Origin: Kaistella polysaccharea
Lineage (GTDB): Bacteria; Bacteroidota; Bacteroidia; Flavobacteriales; Weeksellaceae
Assembly: GCF_020410745.1 (NCBI RefSeq)
Contig: NZ_CP084528.1
Location: 2,046,001 to 2,110,000, forward strand
DNA length: 64,000 nucleotides
Reading direction: 5' to 3'
Part shown: piece after piece, positions 1 to 9,357 of the stretch
Layout of the letters: each line of letters opens with the position of its first letter
Position numbering within the stretch: position 1 is the first letter of the stretch
The notes under the pieces: model-generated
The model's input: the letters and a program-made list of their open reading frames with translations, nothing else
What the model was told of the DNA's origin: nothing
The model's database searches: none
Position numbers and translations under genes: made by a program

Positions 1-1
1 T

Positions 2-634
2 TTAGCCACAATTTCTGTAGCGACAGATTCTTTGGCAAATGATAAAATTGCTACCAATCCGGATAAAGTAAAATATTATTCGAGTATCATAAAACAGGAA
101 AACCTGCGAATGAAAAAACAGGTGGAAAATGTGCTAAATATGTCGAAACTGGAACGGAATGAAGTCAAACTATTTTTAAAGGAAACCGATGTTCGCAGTC
201 TCATCAAAGAAATCACAGAATCGTTTGGCTTAATTGTGAGACAAAGAGATGGTTCGCTTACGCAGGAATTCAATACCGATAAGTATGTTTTTAAAATTGA
301 TGAATTTCATATTTCTAATGCGTTGGTGAACTTACTGGATAACGCCAATAAATATTCGCCCGAGGCACCAGAAATTAAAGTGAGCACCAGAAATGAAGGC
401 AATTGGTATATTATCGAAATTTCTGATAAAGGAATAGGAATGGAAACAGATAATAAGGTTCGGATTTTCGAAAAATTCTTCCGGGAGGAAACAGGAAATA
501 TTCACAATGTGAAAGGACAAGGTCTTGGATTATCTTACGTAAAAAAAATTGTTGAACTCCACAAAGGCATCGTGATTGTCGATTCGCAAAAAGGAGTAGG
601 AAGCAAATTCACCATCAAATTACCGATGGTTTAA
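2..634 (+). CDS. Sensor histidine kinase, 3' part (5' end outside window)
   Basis: The frame is open from the first bases of the window, so the N-terminal sensor, membrane segments and the phospho-accepting His are missing. What remains is the end of the HisKA dimerisation helix (many KLER/ENLRMKK-type residues) and a full HATPase_c domain. The N box is seen as ALVNLLDNANKYSP, the G1 box as DKGIGM, the F box as IFEKFFR and the G2 box as GQGLGLSYV. It should autophosphorylate and pass phosphate to the response regulator 46 bp downstream, with which it probably shares a transcript. The signal sensed cannot be read from this fragment. Confidence 0.9.
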   Translation, partial: LATISVATDSLANDKIATNPDKVKYYSSIIKQENLRMKKQVENVLNMSKLERNEVKLFLKETDVRSLIKEITESFGLIVRQRDGSLTQEFNTDKYVFKIDEFHISNALVNLLDNANKYSPEAPEIKVSTRNEGNWYIIEISDKGIGMETDNKVRIFEKFFREETGNIHNVKGQGLGLSYVKKIVELHKGIVIVDSQKGVGSKFTIKLPMV

Positions 635-680
635 AATAAAAAAAGAAGGTGAAAGCCACATAACATTAAATAAATTAATT

Positions 681-1367
681 ATGAGCAACAGAATCTTATT
701 AGTAGAAGACGACCAGAGTTTTGGGGCGGTTTTAAAGGATTATTTATCCATCAATAATTTTGAAGTAACTCTCGCCACTGATGGTGAACAAGGATTGAAG
801 GAATTTACAGAAAACGAATTCGATATCTGTATTTTCGATGTAATGATGCCGAAAAAAGACGGTTTCAGTTTGGCTGAAGACGTGAAGCGCATCGATAAGA
901 ACATTCCGATTATATTTTTAACTGCGCGTAATATGCGCGAAGATATTCTAAAAGGTTATCAGCTCGGCGCTGATGATTACATTACGAAACCTTTCGATAC
1001 AGAATTGCTTTTATATAAAATTAAAGCAATACTTCAGCGAAGTGCAACTTTGGAAAATGATGAGCAGGAACAGTTTAAAATCAGCAATATATTTTTCGAC
1101 TCTATGTTGCGACAGTTAAGAGTTGGGGAAAACGACTATAAATTATCACCTAAAGAAAATGAATTGTTGAAGTTGCTTTGCCAGCACAGAAATGATTTTA
1201 TGCCGAGAGATTTGGCCTTGCGCAAAATCTGGAAAAAAGAAAATTATTTTACGGCCAGAAGTATGGATGTTTATATCGCTAAACTGAGAAAATTACTGAA
1301 GGAAGACGATGGTTTAGAAATCATCAATGTTCACGGTGAAGGATTCCGTTTATTGGTTAAGAATTAA
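681..1367 (+). CDS. OmpR/PhoB-type response regulator
   Basis: This is a 228-residue two-domain regulator. Residues 1-120 form a receiver domain with the acidic pair near residues 10-11, phospho-acceptor Asp53 in FDVMMPKKDG, a switch Thr in LTAR and the conserved Lys in ITKPF. Residues about 130-228 form a winged-helix DNA-binding domain, including the motifs LSPKENELLKLL and GEGFRL. It follows the histidine kinase by 46 bp and is its obvious partner. The layout resembles the RprX/RprY pair of Bacteroides, but I would not assign that name without a tree. Confidence 0.93.
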   Translation: MSNRILLVEDDQSFGAVLKDYLSINNFEVTLATDGEQGLKEFTENEFDICIFDVMMPKKDGFSLAEDVKRIDKNIPIIFLTARNMREDILKGYQLGADDYITKPFDTELLLYKIKAILQRSATLENDEQEQFKISNIFFDSMLRQLRVGENDYKLSPKENELLKLLCQHRNDFMPRDLALRKIWKKENYFTARSMDVYIAKLRKLLKEDDGLEIINVHGEGFRLLVKN

Positions 1368-1420
1368 AAAAGCCAAGAAAAACCTTAAAAGAGCCCCGTT
1401 TTAGTTCTGTTTTAAAATAA

Positions 1421-1453
1421 AAATAGCCGCTTTCAATTTGAGAGCGGCTATTT
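1421..1453. terminator. Bidirectional terminator, two-component pair / SPOR gene
   Basis: Perfect 11-bp inverted repeat at 1421-1431 and 1443-1453 with an 11-nt loop. The stem carries A-rich and T-rich ends on its outer sides, so it can act on both strands. It lies between the convergent response-regulator gene and the SPOR-domain gene. Confidence 0.8.
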
Positions 1454-1470
1454 CACATTTTTTAAGTTTC

Positions 1471-2010
1471 CTATTTGGCTTCTACACAGAAAACGCGATA
1501 TTGAATTGGCAAAGCACTTTTAAAGTGTTGTTTAATTCTTGCCAAGTCGCTTGCGGCGCTTTGTTTCGTAAAATAGCTTCCTGCCATTACTTTATAATTT
1601 GGTCGTAATGAAGCATCGATTTCTACCTTCATGTTGGGAAAGCGTCTTCTAAAAAACATTCCAACTTCTCGGGCTTCATCATTACTTTTTACCACAGCAA
1701 GCTGTATTTTATAGCCCATAATTCGCGGGTTTCTGCGACAAATTTCTGCGTTCGTGAGTTCTCTTTCGGGCACTGAAATTTTTGGTGTGGTACTTTTTGT
1801 AGAAGAACCATCATAATTTTCATTGCCGGAAAAAGTATTTGGCGTTGCACATTTATCTTCAATATCGCTGAGCAGATCACTAACTTTTTGATCCATAACA
1901 ACCGTGAGCGGTGTTCCGTTAATTGTATCATTCTTTATAACTTGCTGTGCGTGAAAGAAATTAGCAGACATGAAAGAAACGAGAGCGAATATTTTAAAAA
2001 AGTTTTTCAT
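1471..2010 (-). CDS. Secreted SPOR-domain protein
   Basis: The frame could begin at TTG 2028, but ATG at 2010 is chosen because it opens directly with a signal peptide (MKNFFKIFALVSF..., cleavage after FFHAQ). The mature protein has a polar linker and a C-terminal SPOR-like domain: GYKIQLAVVKS starts the first strand, followed by EAREVGMFFRRRFP and KVMAGSYFTKQSAA. SPOR domains bind denuded glycan strands of peptidoglycan, so a role in the periplasm near the division site or cell wall is likely. It is monocistronic, with its own promoter (2026-2055) and a shared terminator. Confidence 0.85.
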   Translation of the reverse strand: MKNFFKIFALVSFMSANFFHAQQVIKNDTINGTPLTVVMDQKVSDLLSDIEDKCATPNTFSGNENYDGSSTKSTTPKISVPERELTNAEICRRNPRIMGYKIQLAVVKSNDEAREVGMFFRRRFPNMKVEIDASLRPNYKVMAGSYFTKQSAASDLARIKQHFKSALPIQYRVFCVEAK

Positions 2011-2025
2011 CGAATTTATTTTGGA

Positions 2026-2055
2026 CAAATTTAAAACAAATAAAAATTATACCAA
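2026..2055 (-). promoter_or_regulatory. Promoter of SPOR-domain gene
   Basis: On the minus strand TTG (2055-2053), a 19-bp spacer and TAAATTTG (2033-2026) match the Bacteroidota -33/-7 consensus. The predicted start of transcription is about 10 nt before ATG 2010. Confidence 0.55.
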
Positions 2056-2114
2056 CATTTGTTATTTAGAACCTTTACAAATTAAAGCAAAACATCCGAT
2101 GGATACGTAATCGG

Positions 2115-2146
2115 CTGTTAAATTTCTGTTAAAAGTGTTATTTTTG
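2115..2146 (+). promoter_or_regulatory. act operon promoter region with direct repeats
   Basis: TATTTTTG at 2139-2146 fits the TAnnTTTG -7 element and would start transcription about 45 nt before actA. No good TTTG is at the -33 position. Instead, two copies of CTGTTAAA lie at 2115-2122 and 2126-2133, exactly 11 bp apart, next to the -7 element. This layout suggests an activator site rather than a strong constitutive promoter. Confidence 0.45.
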
Positions 2147-2195
2147 CCAAGTTGAAAGTAAACGCAATACAATTTACTAACCCAAGATTTTATAA

Positions 2196-3560
2196 ATGAT
2201 TAGTTGGAGAAAGCATTACAAAAGAGGTCTTATCGCAATAGGTCTATTGCTGTCGACCAGTGCTTCTATTTACGCTCAAGGAGATGCGAAAAACGGTGAA
2301 AAGCTTTTCAAAGCTGATTGTGCCGCTTGTCATGCATTAGACAAACAACTTGTCGGTCCTGCCTTAGGTGGCGTTGTAGCAAGACTCAAAACGGAGCAAA
2401 ATTTAGATACAGATTGGCTTCATAAGTGGATAAAAGACAACAAAGCGCTGCGAGCTTCTGGTGACAAATACGCTAACGAAGTTTTCGAAAAATTTAACAA
2501 AGTAGAAATGCTTGCGTTTCCTAATCTTACCGATCAGGATATCAATGACATTTTAGAATACACCACAAACCCACCTGCTCCAGAACCGGCTGCTGATGCT
2601 ATCGCTGCGCCTGCAGGAATGGATGCTGTAACGGCACTTGAAGTATCGAAAAGAGAATCAATGAATTCAAAAGTAATTTTGATTTCACTTTTGGCGATTG
2701 GTGGACTGCTGCTTTGGTTGCTTCTAAAATTACGACAGTTGGTAAAACTGCAGCAAACCGATGAGTTGGTTGGTTTAAACGCCACAAGAGCAACATCTTT
2801 TGCTGATGTCTATAAAAAATACCACTACATAGGGAAAGGACTTATCGTTCTGCTCGGAGTTTTTGCCGCCTATGGAGTGTGGAACAGTTTAATGTGGATC
2901 GGCGTTTATAAAGGATATAAACCAGACCAGCCTATTTATTTCTCTCACAGAATACATGCGGGTGAAAATAAAATTGACTGTCAGCTTTGTCACTCTTCCG
3001 CAAAATATGGTAAGGTTTCCGAGATTCCTTCAATGAATGTTTGTATGAACTGTCACCGTAATATTTCTGAATACAAAGGGAAATATATGGAGCCAGGAAA
3101 AGACAAAGCCTTCTACGATGCCGAAATTCAGAAAATTTATGCCGCTACCGGTTGGGATGCAGCCTCGCAACAATATACAGGTAAAACACAACCCGTGGAG
3201 TGGACAAGGATTCACAATATGCCGGATTTCGTTTACTTTAATCACGCACAACACGTTGTACCTGGTGAACAAGCTATCATTAATGGGTATAATAAGAAAA
3301 ATCCTGATGCTAAAATCGATGTAGTTTGTAAAGCTTGTCACGGTCAGGTTGACACTATGAATGTAGTGCAGATGGCCAACGACTTTACTATGGGATGGTG
3401 TATAGAATGTCACAGAACTACAGAAGTAGATATGAACAATGGTTATAATAAAGAGTACTTCAAAAATCTACATGAGAAACTGAAAAAACAGTATGGCTCA
3501 GGTGCGAAAATCACCGTAGATGCAATTGGAGGCCTTGAGTGTGGTAAATGTCATTATTAA
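2196..3560 (+). CDS. actA: Alternative complex III, multiheme cytochrome c subunit ActA
   Basis: This 454-residue protein has an N-terminal membrane anchor/signal (residues 8-26) and six CXXCH heme motifs at 42-46, 262-266, 283-287, 378-382, 402-406 and 449-453. The first belongs to a mono-heme cytochrome c domain (about 30-125). The other five form the pentaheme ActA part, separated from it by two hydrophobic segments (about 160-180 and 210-232). The sixth motif sits one residue from the C-terminus. ActA is the periplasmic electron-transfer subunit of the quinol:electron-acceptor oxidoreductase. It is the first gene of the act operon. The fused N-terminal cytochrome domain is a layout found in Bacteroidota ActA proteins. 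Confidence 0.93.
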   Translation: MISWRKHYKRGLIAIGLLLSTSASIYAQGDAKNGEKLFKADCAACHALDKQLVGPALGGVVARLKTEQNLDTDWLHKWIKDNKALRASGDKYANEVFEKFNKVEMLAFPNLTDQDINDILEYTTNPPAPEPAADAIAAPAGMDAVTALEVSKRESMNSKVILISLLAIGGLLLWLLLKLRQLVKLQQTDELVGLNATRATSFADVYKKYHYIGKGLIVLLGVFAAYGVWNSLMWIGVYKGYKPDQPIYFSHRIHAGENKIDCQLCHSSAKYGKVSEIPSMNVCMNCHRNISEYKGKYMEPGKDKAFYDAEIQKIYAATGWDAASQQYTGKTQPVEWTRIHNMPDFVYFNHAQHVVPGEQAIINGYNKKNPDAKIDVVCKACHGQVDTMNVVQMANDFTMGWCIECHRTTEVDMNNGYNKEYFKNLHEKLKKQYGSGAKITVDAIGGLECGKCHY

Positions 3561-3581
3561 TAACAAAAATTAGAAGTATCA

Positions 3582-6500
3582 ATGGCTTCAAATAAAATAC
3601 AATTCAGAAGTATTCAAGAACTGAAAGATCCTACCTTAAACGGTAAGTTGGCTGCAAAAGAATTTCAGACTGAAATTCCGGTAGACGAAGTTTTAGGTAC
3701 TGCTCAATCGACTGGATCAGGAACTTCACGTAGAGATTTCCTAAAACTTTTAGGTTTTTCTACCGCGGCTGTTACATTGGCTGCGTGTGAGGCACCGGTG
3801 ATTAAATCAATTCCGTATGTGGTGAAACCGCACGAAATTATTCCCGGTATTCCTAATTATTATGCAAGTACATATTTTGATGGATTTGATTTTGCAAGTG
3901 TTTTAGTAAAAACCAGAGAAGGTCGTCCTATTAAAATTGAACCAAATCCTTTAGCAGGTACTTTAGGTAAAACTAGTGCAAGAGCTCAGGCAGCTATACT
4001 TTCACTTTATGATAATGATAAAGTAAAACAGCCAAAACTAAACGGAAAAGATGAAACTTTTGATAAAGTTGATGATTTCGTTTTAAAAGGTCTCGCTGAT
4101 GCGCAAGGATTTAGCAAAAAAATCGTCGTATTATCGCATTCTTACGCCTCGCCAACTTTCAAAAAATTATTCGCAGATTTTAAAGTTAAATATCCAACTG
4201 CCGAGTTGGTCATTTACGATGCGATGACTTACAACGCAGGTTTAGATGCTGCACAAGAAGTTTTCGGACAAAGATTTTTGCCAGTTTATGATTTATCAAA
4301 CACGCAATTAGTTGTTTCTTTCCAGGCAGATTTCTTAGGAGATTTTAATGGTGGAGGTTTAGATAGTTCTTACGCATTGGCAAGAAAGCCAGGTCCAGAT
4401 ATGTTGAGACACATACAAGTGGAATCTAACATGACTTTGACTGGTGCAAATGCCGATTCTAGGATTCGATTGAAACCAAGTGCTGTAAATAAAGTTTTAG
4501 TAGAAGTTTATAATGGTCTTAACGGCGGTAGTGTAAGCAAAGAAGCTGGAGAAATCGTTAAAGAATTACAGGCAAAAGGAAGCAAAGCAGTTGTTTTTGC
4601 AGATGGATCTAAAGCAGCACATGTTTTAGCACATTTAATCAATCAAAAATTAGGATCTACCGCATTTACTGGCAAAGCAAATATGCTTAAAGAATTTGAC
4701 GGTGCGAGATATCAAGAATTTTTAAAATGGTTAGATTCAGGTCAAATTGGTGTTTTAATCGCCAATAATGTAAACCCGATCTATTCTAATAATAAAGGAG
4801 AAGATTTCAGAAAAGCTTTAGGTAGAGTACCTTGCGTAGTCGCTATTGCTGATAAGAAAAATGAAATGTATAAAGCAGCGAAAGCTGTGATTCCAGTAGC
4901 AAACTGGTTAGAGTCTTGGGGAGATTTAACGCCACAGACCGGAATTTATACATTAATGCAGCCTACTATTCAAAAAATCTTTAAATCGAGACAGATTGAA
5001 GAATCACTATTGGTTTGGATGAACGGTAAGGGAAATGAGGCTAATAATTATTATGATTATTTAAAAGCTAATTCTGCAACTTTATTAGGTTCTACTACTT
5101 TTAACAAAGCACTTTATAACGGTATTATTGCCGGTGGAAATACAGCATCTTTAAGTTATTCAGGTGGAAATGCACAGCAGGCAATTAGTGAATTGGGAGG
5201 TTTTAAAGCTTCTGATTTAGAATTGGTATTGTATACTACAACTGCTTTAGGAGACGGTACACAAGCCAATAACCCTTGGTTGCAAGAAATGCCAGATCCA
5301 ATTACCCGTATGACTTGGGATAATTACTTAACGGTTTCACCTAAAGATGCAGCTAGATTAGGACTCGATAATGATCTTAATGGTAGAATGCAGTTGGATG
5401 GCTCAGTAGTAAATCTTACTGTAAATGGAGTAACACTGAAAGACGTTCCTGTATATATTCAACCTGGTCAAGCTGATGGTTCCATAGGACTTGCTTTAGG
5501 TTATGGTAAGAAGAATTCTGGCACAGTGGCTGAAACTGGAGTGAATGCTTACCCTATTTTTGACGGTAATAATTTAGTACTGTCAAATATAAAAATTGAA
5601 AAAACTGGTGGATCGCATGAATTTGCGGGCATGCAGCTTCAAAATACGTTAATGGGTCGTTACGAAATCGCAAGAGAAGTTTCTTTGGATACCTTCTTAA
5701 ACGTAAAATTCGACGACGAAAAATTAGGATGGAACAAACCATTAGAATATCATACCATCGGAGGTGCTTTACCAGCTGGTAAAATTGATCTTTGGGATGC
5801 GTTTGATGATACTGATGGTCCACACTTTAACTTATCAGTTGACTTAAATTCATGTATCGGATGTGGGGCTTGTATCATTGCTTGTCAGGCAGAAAATAAC
5901 ATTCCTGTTGTTGGTAAAGATGAAGTAAGAATGTCTAGAGATATGTTCTGGTTAAGAATTGACCGTTACTATACAACCGATATTCCTGCTGATATTGATA
6001 CGAATAAAGACAGCAAACTTTCACAGGCAGAAGCAGTAGCAGCAGATCTTGATGTACCTGGAATGTATGGTCATTTCATGGATAGAGAAAGTGGGATCTT
6101 AAACCATCCTGCGACCAATCCAGATGTTATTTTCCAACCGGTAATGTGTCAGCATTGTAACCATGCACCATGTGAAACTGTTTGTCCTGTGGCAGCAACT
6201 TCTCACGGGAAGCAAGGTCAAAATCAAATGGCTTATAACAGATGTATTGGTACAAGATATTGTGCAAATAACTGTCCTTATAAAGTAAGACGTTTCAACT
6301 GGTTTACTTATAACCTTAATGATAAATTCAACTACAATCAAAATAATGATTTAGGAAGAATGGTCTTAAATCCTGACGTTGTTGTAAGAACAAGAGGGGT
6401 GATGGAAAAATGTTCAATGTGTATTCAAATGACACAGAACGTAATTCTGGAAGCCAAAAAAGAAGGAAGAGTTGTTAAAGATGGTGAATTCGCGACCGCT

Positions 6501-6677
6501 TGTTCAAATGCTTGTCCTACAGGAGCCTTCACGTTTGGTGATATGAATGACAAGAACTCGGAAGTTCGTGCATTGTTCAGCACCAACAGAAAGTATACTT
6601 TGCTGGAAGAAATTGGTACAAAACCCAATGTATTCTACCACACCAAAGTGAGAAACAGAAAAGAAAATAATGTTTAA
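3582..6677 (+). CDS. actB: Alternative complex III, iron-sulfur subunit ActB
   Basis: 1031 residues. A Tat-type signal with twin Arg 50-51 (SRRDFLKLLGFS) follows a long N-terminal extension and ends in a lipobox-like TLAAC with Cys69. Residues about 80-720 resemble molybdopterin oxidoreductases, but family knowledge says ActB lacks the cofactor. Residues about 750-1000 carry ferredoxin cysteine clusters, including CIGCGACIIAC, CQHCNHAPCETVCP, CANNCP and CSMC, for three to four Fe-S clusters. It probably takes electrons from quinol through the ActC/ActF membrane subunits. An EF-hand-like loop, DTNKDSKLSQAE, lies at residues 806-817 inside the ferredoxin part. It is 21 bp after actA. Confidence 0.93.
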   Translation: MASNKIQFRSIQELKDPTLNGKLAAKEFQTEIPVDEVLGTAQSTGSGTSRRDFLKLLGFSTAAVTLAACEAPVIKSIPYVVKPHEIIPGIPNYYASTYFDGFDFASVLVKTREGRPIKIEPNPLAGTLGKTSARAQAAILSLYDNDKVKQPKLNGKDETFDKVDDFVLKGLADAQGFSKKIVVLSHSYASPTFKKLFADFKVKYPTAELVIYDAMTYNAGLDAAQEVFGQRFLPVYDLSNTQLVVSFQADFLGDFNGGGLDSSYALARKPGPDMLRHIQVESNMTLTGANADSRIRLKPSAVNKVLVEVYNGLNGGSVSKEAGEIVKELQAKGSKAVVFADGSKAAHVLAHLINQKLGSTAFTGKANMLKEFDGARYQEFLKWLDSGQIGVLIANNVNPIYSNNKGEDFRKALGRVPCVVAIADKKNEMYKAAKAVIPVANWLESWGDLTPQTGIYTLMQPTIQKIFKSRQIEESLLVWMNGKGNEANNYYDYLKANSATLLGSTTFNKALYNGIIAGGNTASLSYSGGNAQQAISELGGFKASDLELVLYTTTALGDGTQANNPWLQEMPDPITRMTWDNYLTVSPKDAARLGLDNDLNGRMQLDGSVVNLTVNGVTLKDVPVYIQPGQADGSIGLALGYGKKNSGTVAETGVNAYPIFDGNNLVLSNIKIEKTGGSHEFAGMQLQNTLMGRYEIAREVSLDTFLNVKFDDEKLGWNKPLEYHTIGGALPAGKIDLWDAFDDTDGPHFNLSVDLNSCIGCGACIIACQAENNIPVVGKDEVRMSRDMFWLRIDRYYTTDIPADIDTNKDSKLSQAEAVAADLDVPGMYGHFMDRESGILNHPATNPDVIFQPVMCQHCNHAPCETVCPVAATSHGKQGQNQMAYNRCIGTRYCANNCPYKVRRFNWFTYNLNDKFNYNQNNDLGRMVLNPDVVVRTRGVMEKCSMCIQMTQNVILEAKKEGRVVKDGEFATACSNACPTGAFTFGDMNDKNSEVRALFSTNRKYTLLEEIGTKPNVFYHTKVRNRKENNV

Positions 6678-6695
6678 ATAATAAATAGGTAAAAA

Positions 6696-8096
6696 ATGTC
6701 AGGACATTACGAAGCTCCGATAAGGGAACCTTTAATTATTGGTCACAAGACTTATCACGATATCTCGGAAGATATCGCCAGACCTATAGAAGAACGAGCA
6801 GGCAAATTATGGTGGGTTTCATTCTGGATCGCATTAGCTCTCTTCGTCTACGGATTTGGTTGTATAGCATACACCATCGGTACCGGTATCGGTGCTTGGG
6901 GACTTAACCGAACCAATAACTGGGGTTGGGATATTACCAACTTTGTATGGTGGGTAGGTATCGGTCACGCAGGAACACTAATTTCCGCTGTACTATTATT
7001 ATTTAGACAGAGATGGAGAATGTCTGTTAACCGTTCTGCTGAGGCGATGACCATCTTCGCGGTAGTACAGGCAGCTATTTTCCCCGTGATTCACATGGGT
7101 AGAGTTTGGGTTGGATATTGGGTTTTCCCTTTGCCAAACCAGTTTGGTTCACTTTGGACCAACTTTAACTCGCCACTACTTTGGGATGTATTTGCGATTT
7201 CAACCTATTTCTCGGTATCCACTGTTTTCTGGTTTATGGGATTAATTCCTGACTTCGCGATGATTCGTGACCGTGCAAAAACACCATGGACCAAAAGAAT
7301 CTATACTTTCCTTGCATTCGGTTGGGGTGGTAAAGCAAAACACTGGCAGCGTTTCGAAGAATTATCTTTGGTATTGGCAGGTTTAGCAACTCCATTGGTA
7401 TTCTCGGTACACACCACGGTATCTTTTGACTTTGCAACTTCCGTAATTAAAGGTTGGCACTCAACAATTTATCCACCATACTTTGTGGCTGGAGCAGTTT
7501 TCTCTGGATTTGCGATGGTACAAACACTATTATTAGTAGCGAGAAAAGTAGCGCATCTGGAAGATTATATTACCATGTACCATATCGAAATTATGAACAT
7601 CGTAATTATCGTAACTGGTGGTATGGTAACAGTAGCTTACGCAACTGAATACTTTATCGCTTGGTACTCTGGTTCAAGATATGAAGACTTTACATACCTA
7701 TCTCCAGGAGCAGCAACAGGACCTTACTGGTGGGCGTTTTGGGCCTTGATTATTTGTAACTTAGTTGTCCCAGCCTTATTCTGGTTCAAGAAAGTGAGAA
7801 CAAATATTATGGCAACCTTTATTATTGCTCTAATCATTAATATTGGAATGTGGTTCGAAAGATTTGATATCATTGTTATCAATATCGCGAGAGATTATTT
7901 GCCAAGTTCTTGGACGATGTTTAAACCATCAATTATTGATGTTGGAGTGTTTTTAGGAACAATAGGATTTTTTGGAGTACTGTTTTTAGCCTACGCCAGA
8001 ACATTCCCAGTAATTGCACAAGCGGAATTGAAGACAATCTTGAAAATTTCAGGTGAAACTTATAAAGCAAAAGAAGAAGAAGATGAGCACCACTAA
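6696..8096 (+). CDS. actC: Alternative complex III, NrfD-like membrane subunit ActC
   Basis: A 466-residue integral membrane protein with about ten hydrophobic helices, typical of the NrfD/PsrC family. The N-terminus contains a conserved segment (REPLIIGHKTYHDIS) preceding the first helix, as in other ActC proteins. It should bind quinol and anchor ActB. The gene begins 18 bp after actB. Its last 14 bases overlap the start of actD, so the two are probably translationally coupled. Confidence 0.93.
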   Translation: MSGHYEAPIREPLIIGHKTYHDISEDIARPIEERAGKLWWVSFWIALALFVYGFGCIAYTIGTGIGAWGLNRTNNWGWDITNFVWWVGIGHAGTLISAVLLLFRQRWRMSVNRSAEAMTIFAVVQAAIFPVIHMGRVWVGYWVFPLPNQFGSLWTNFNSPLLWDVFAISTYFSVSTVFWFMGLIPDFAMIRDRAKTPWTKRIYTFLAFGWGGKAKHWQRFEELSLVLAGLATPLVFSVHTTVSFDFATSVIKGWHSTIYPPYFVAGAVFSGFAMVQTLLLVARKVAHLEDYITMYHIEIMNIVIIVTGGMVTVAYATEYFIAWYSGSRYEDFTYLSPGAATGPYWWAFWALIICNLVVPALFWFKKVRTNIMATFIIALIINIGMWFERFDIIVINIARDYLPSSWTMFKPSIIDVGVFLGTIGFFGVLFLAYARTFPVIAQAELKTILKISGETYKAKEEEDEHH

Positions 8097-8604
8097 AAGA
8101 ATATACGGTATGTATGCCGACGACGATGATTTGTTAGAGGGTGTAAAAGCTTTCAATGACAAAGGGATCGCGATTGCTGAAGTCTATACTCCTTTTCCGG
8201 TTCATGGGCTAGACAAAGCTTTAGGTTTAAGAAAGACAAGAATTTCTGATGCTGCTTTTATTTATGCAGTATATGGATTAACGATTGGTATTTTGGTAAC
8301 ATGGTATACCATGAATCATGACTGGCCAATGAATATTGGTGGTAAACCCTCATTTACGTGGGGTGAAAATATGCCAGCTTTCGTTGTTCCTATGTTTGAA
8401 CTAATGGTTTTCTGTGCCGCACACATGATGTCACTTACCTTTTTGGTGAGAAATAAAATGTATCCTGGTTGTCCGCCTCAGAATCCTGATCCACGTACGA
8501 CTGATGATAAATTTATGATGGAATTTGTTACAGATAATGTAGATGCAGTAAAACAAATTCTGATTGATACCGGAGTTGAAGAAATAACTGTAAAAGATGC
8601 TTAA
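8083..8604 (+). CDS. actD: Alternative complex III, DUF3341 subunit ActD
   Basis: 173 residues from ATG 8083. An in-frame GTG at 8053 would add only a Lys-rich run encoded by the actC tail, and the purine-rich AAGAAGAAGAAG just before 8083 can serve as ribosome binding site. The protein has two membrane segments (about 60-85 and 100-125) between a cytoplasmic N-terminal domain (YGMYADDDDLLEGVK) and a C-terminal domain, the DUF3341 pattern. ActD is a small membrane subunit without cofactors. The gene overlaps actC by 14 bp and actE by 8 bp. Confidence 0.9.
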   Translation: MSTTKRIYGMYADDDDLLEGVKAFNDKGIAIAEVYTPFPVHGLDKALGLRKTRISDAAFIYAVYGLTIGILVTWYTMNHDWPMNIGGKPSFTWGENMPAFVVPMFELMVFCAAHMMSLTFLVRNKMYPGCPPQNPDPRTTDDKFMMEFVTDNVDAVKQILIDTGVEEITVKDA

Positions 8605-9343
8605 GATGATAAAGAATATATTTAAAGTTACAGCGATCTTAGGATGTGCAGCAATTACCTTAAGTTCTTGCAGCGATAAAAATCCGCCTTTGGTTTATTT
8701 TCCTGATATGTACTTTCCTGTAGCATACGATCCTTTGGCGAAAGCTCAAGATGCCTATTCAGACCATGCTAACACCATTCCTGCCTTTGTAAATAATAAC
8801 GGCGCGACCGGTTTACGTCCTGTTGATGGAACTGTTTCACAAAACCCAGAGGGAATCGCTGATGAAGCGGCAAACAAAGCCATGACTCCGCAGGAATACA
8901 ATGATGGTTATGATGCTTCAAAATTGATAACCAATTCTCCTTTAGACGCAACAAACCAGGCAAAAGATCTTGAAAAAGGTAAATTATATTACAACCAAAC
9001 CTGTGCTGCTTGTCATGGTGAAGCGGGTGATGGTCAAGGACCAATTGTTGTAAGTGGCGCTTATGCTGGTGTTCCTAAGTATGCAGATAGAGAAATTACA
9101 ATAGGATCTGTTCATTATGTTTTAACACATGGTAGAAACTCCATGGGTTCTTACGCGGGTCAGTTAAAACCTGGTGATCGATGGAGAGTTGCACTTTATA
9201 TTATGAATGCATTTAAAGGCGGTACTATGCCTGCAGCAGCAACGTCAACACCTGCTGTAGCAGCTGCAACAACTATGGCAACACCTGCTCCAACAGATGC
9301 GGAAGTGCCGGCATCAGAACCTACTACGAGTCCTAAAAAATAA
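8597..9343 (+). CDS. actE: Alternative complex III, mono-heme cytochrome c lipoprotein ActE
   Basis: A 248-residue lipoprotein with a lipobox at Cys25 (TLSSC). The first two Met codons (8597, 8606) are both possible starts. One CXXCH motif at 136-140 (CAACHGEAGDGQGP) and a distal Met region (GRNSMGSY) form a class I cytochrome c. The last 40 residues are rich in Ala, Pro and Thr and probably disordered. ActE carries electrons out of the complex to a periplasmic acceptor or oxidase. Confidence 0.92.
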   Translation: MLKMIKNIFKVTAILGCAAITLSSCSDKNPPLVYFPDMYFPVAYDPLAKAQDAYSDHANTIPAFVNNNGATGLRPVDGTVSQNPEGIADEAANKAMTPQEYNDGYDASKLITNSPLDATNQAKDLEKGKLYYNQTCAACHGEAGDGQGPIVVSGAYAGVPKYADREITIGSVHYVLTHGRNSMGSYAGQLKPGDRWRVALYIMNAFKGGTMPAAATSTPAVAAATTMATPAPTDAEVPASEPTTSPKK

Positions 9344-9357
9344 AAAAGAGTAATAAA

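Noticed and set aside
3582-5800. Functional molybdopterin oxidoreductase
   Set aside because: The N-terminal part has the fold, but the gene order actABCDEF identifies ActB, which lacks the cofactor in characterised complexes.
8053-8082. GTG start for actD
   Set aside because: It adds only residues encoded by the actC tail, and ATG 8083 is preceded by a purine-rich stretch.
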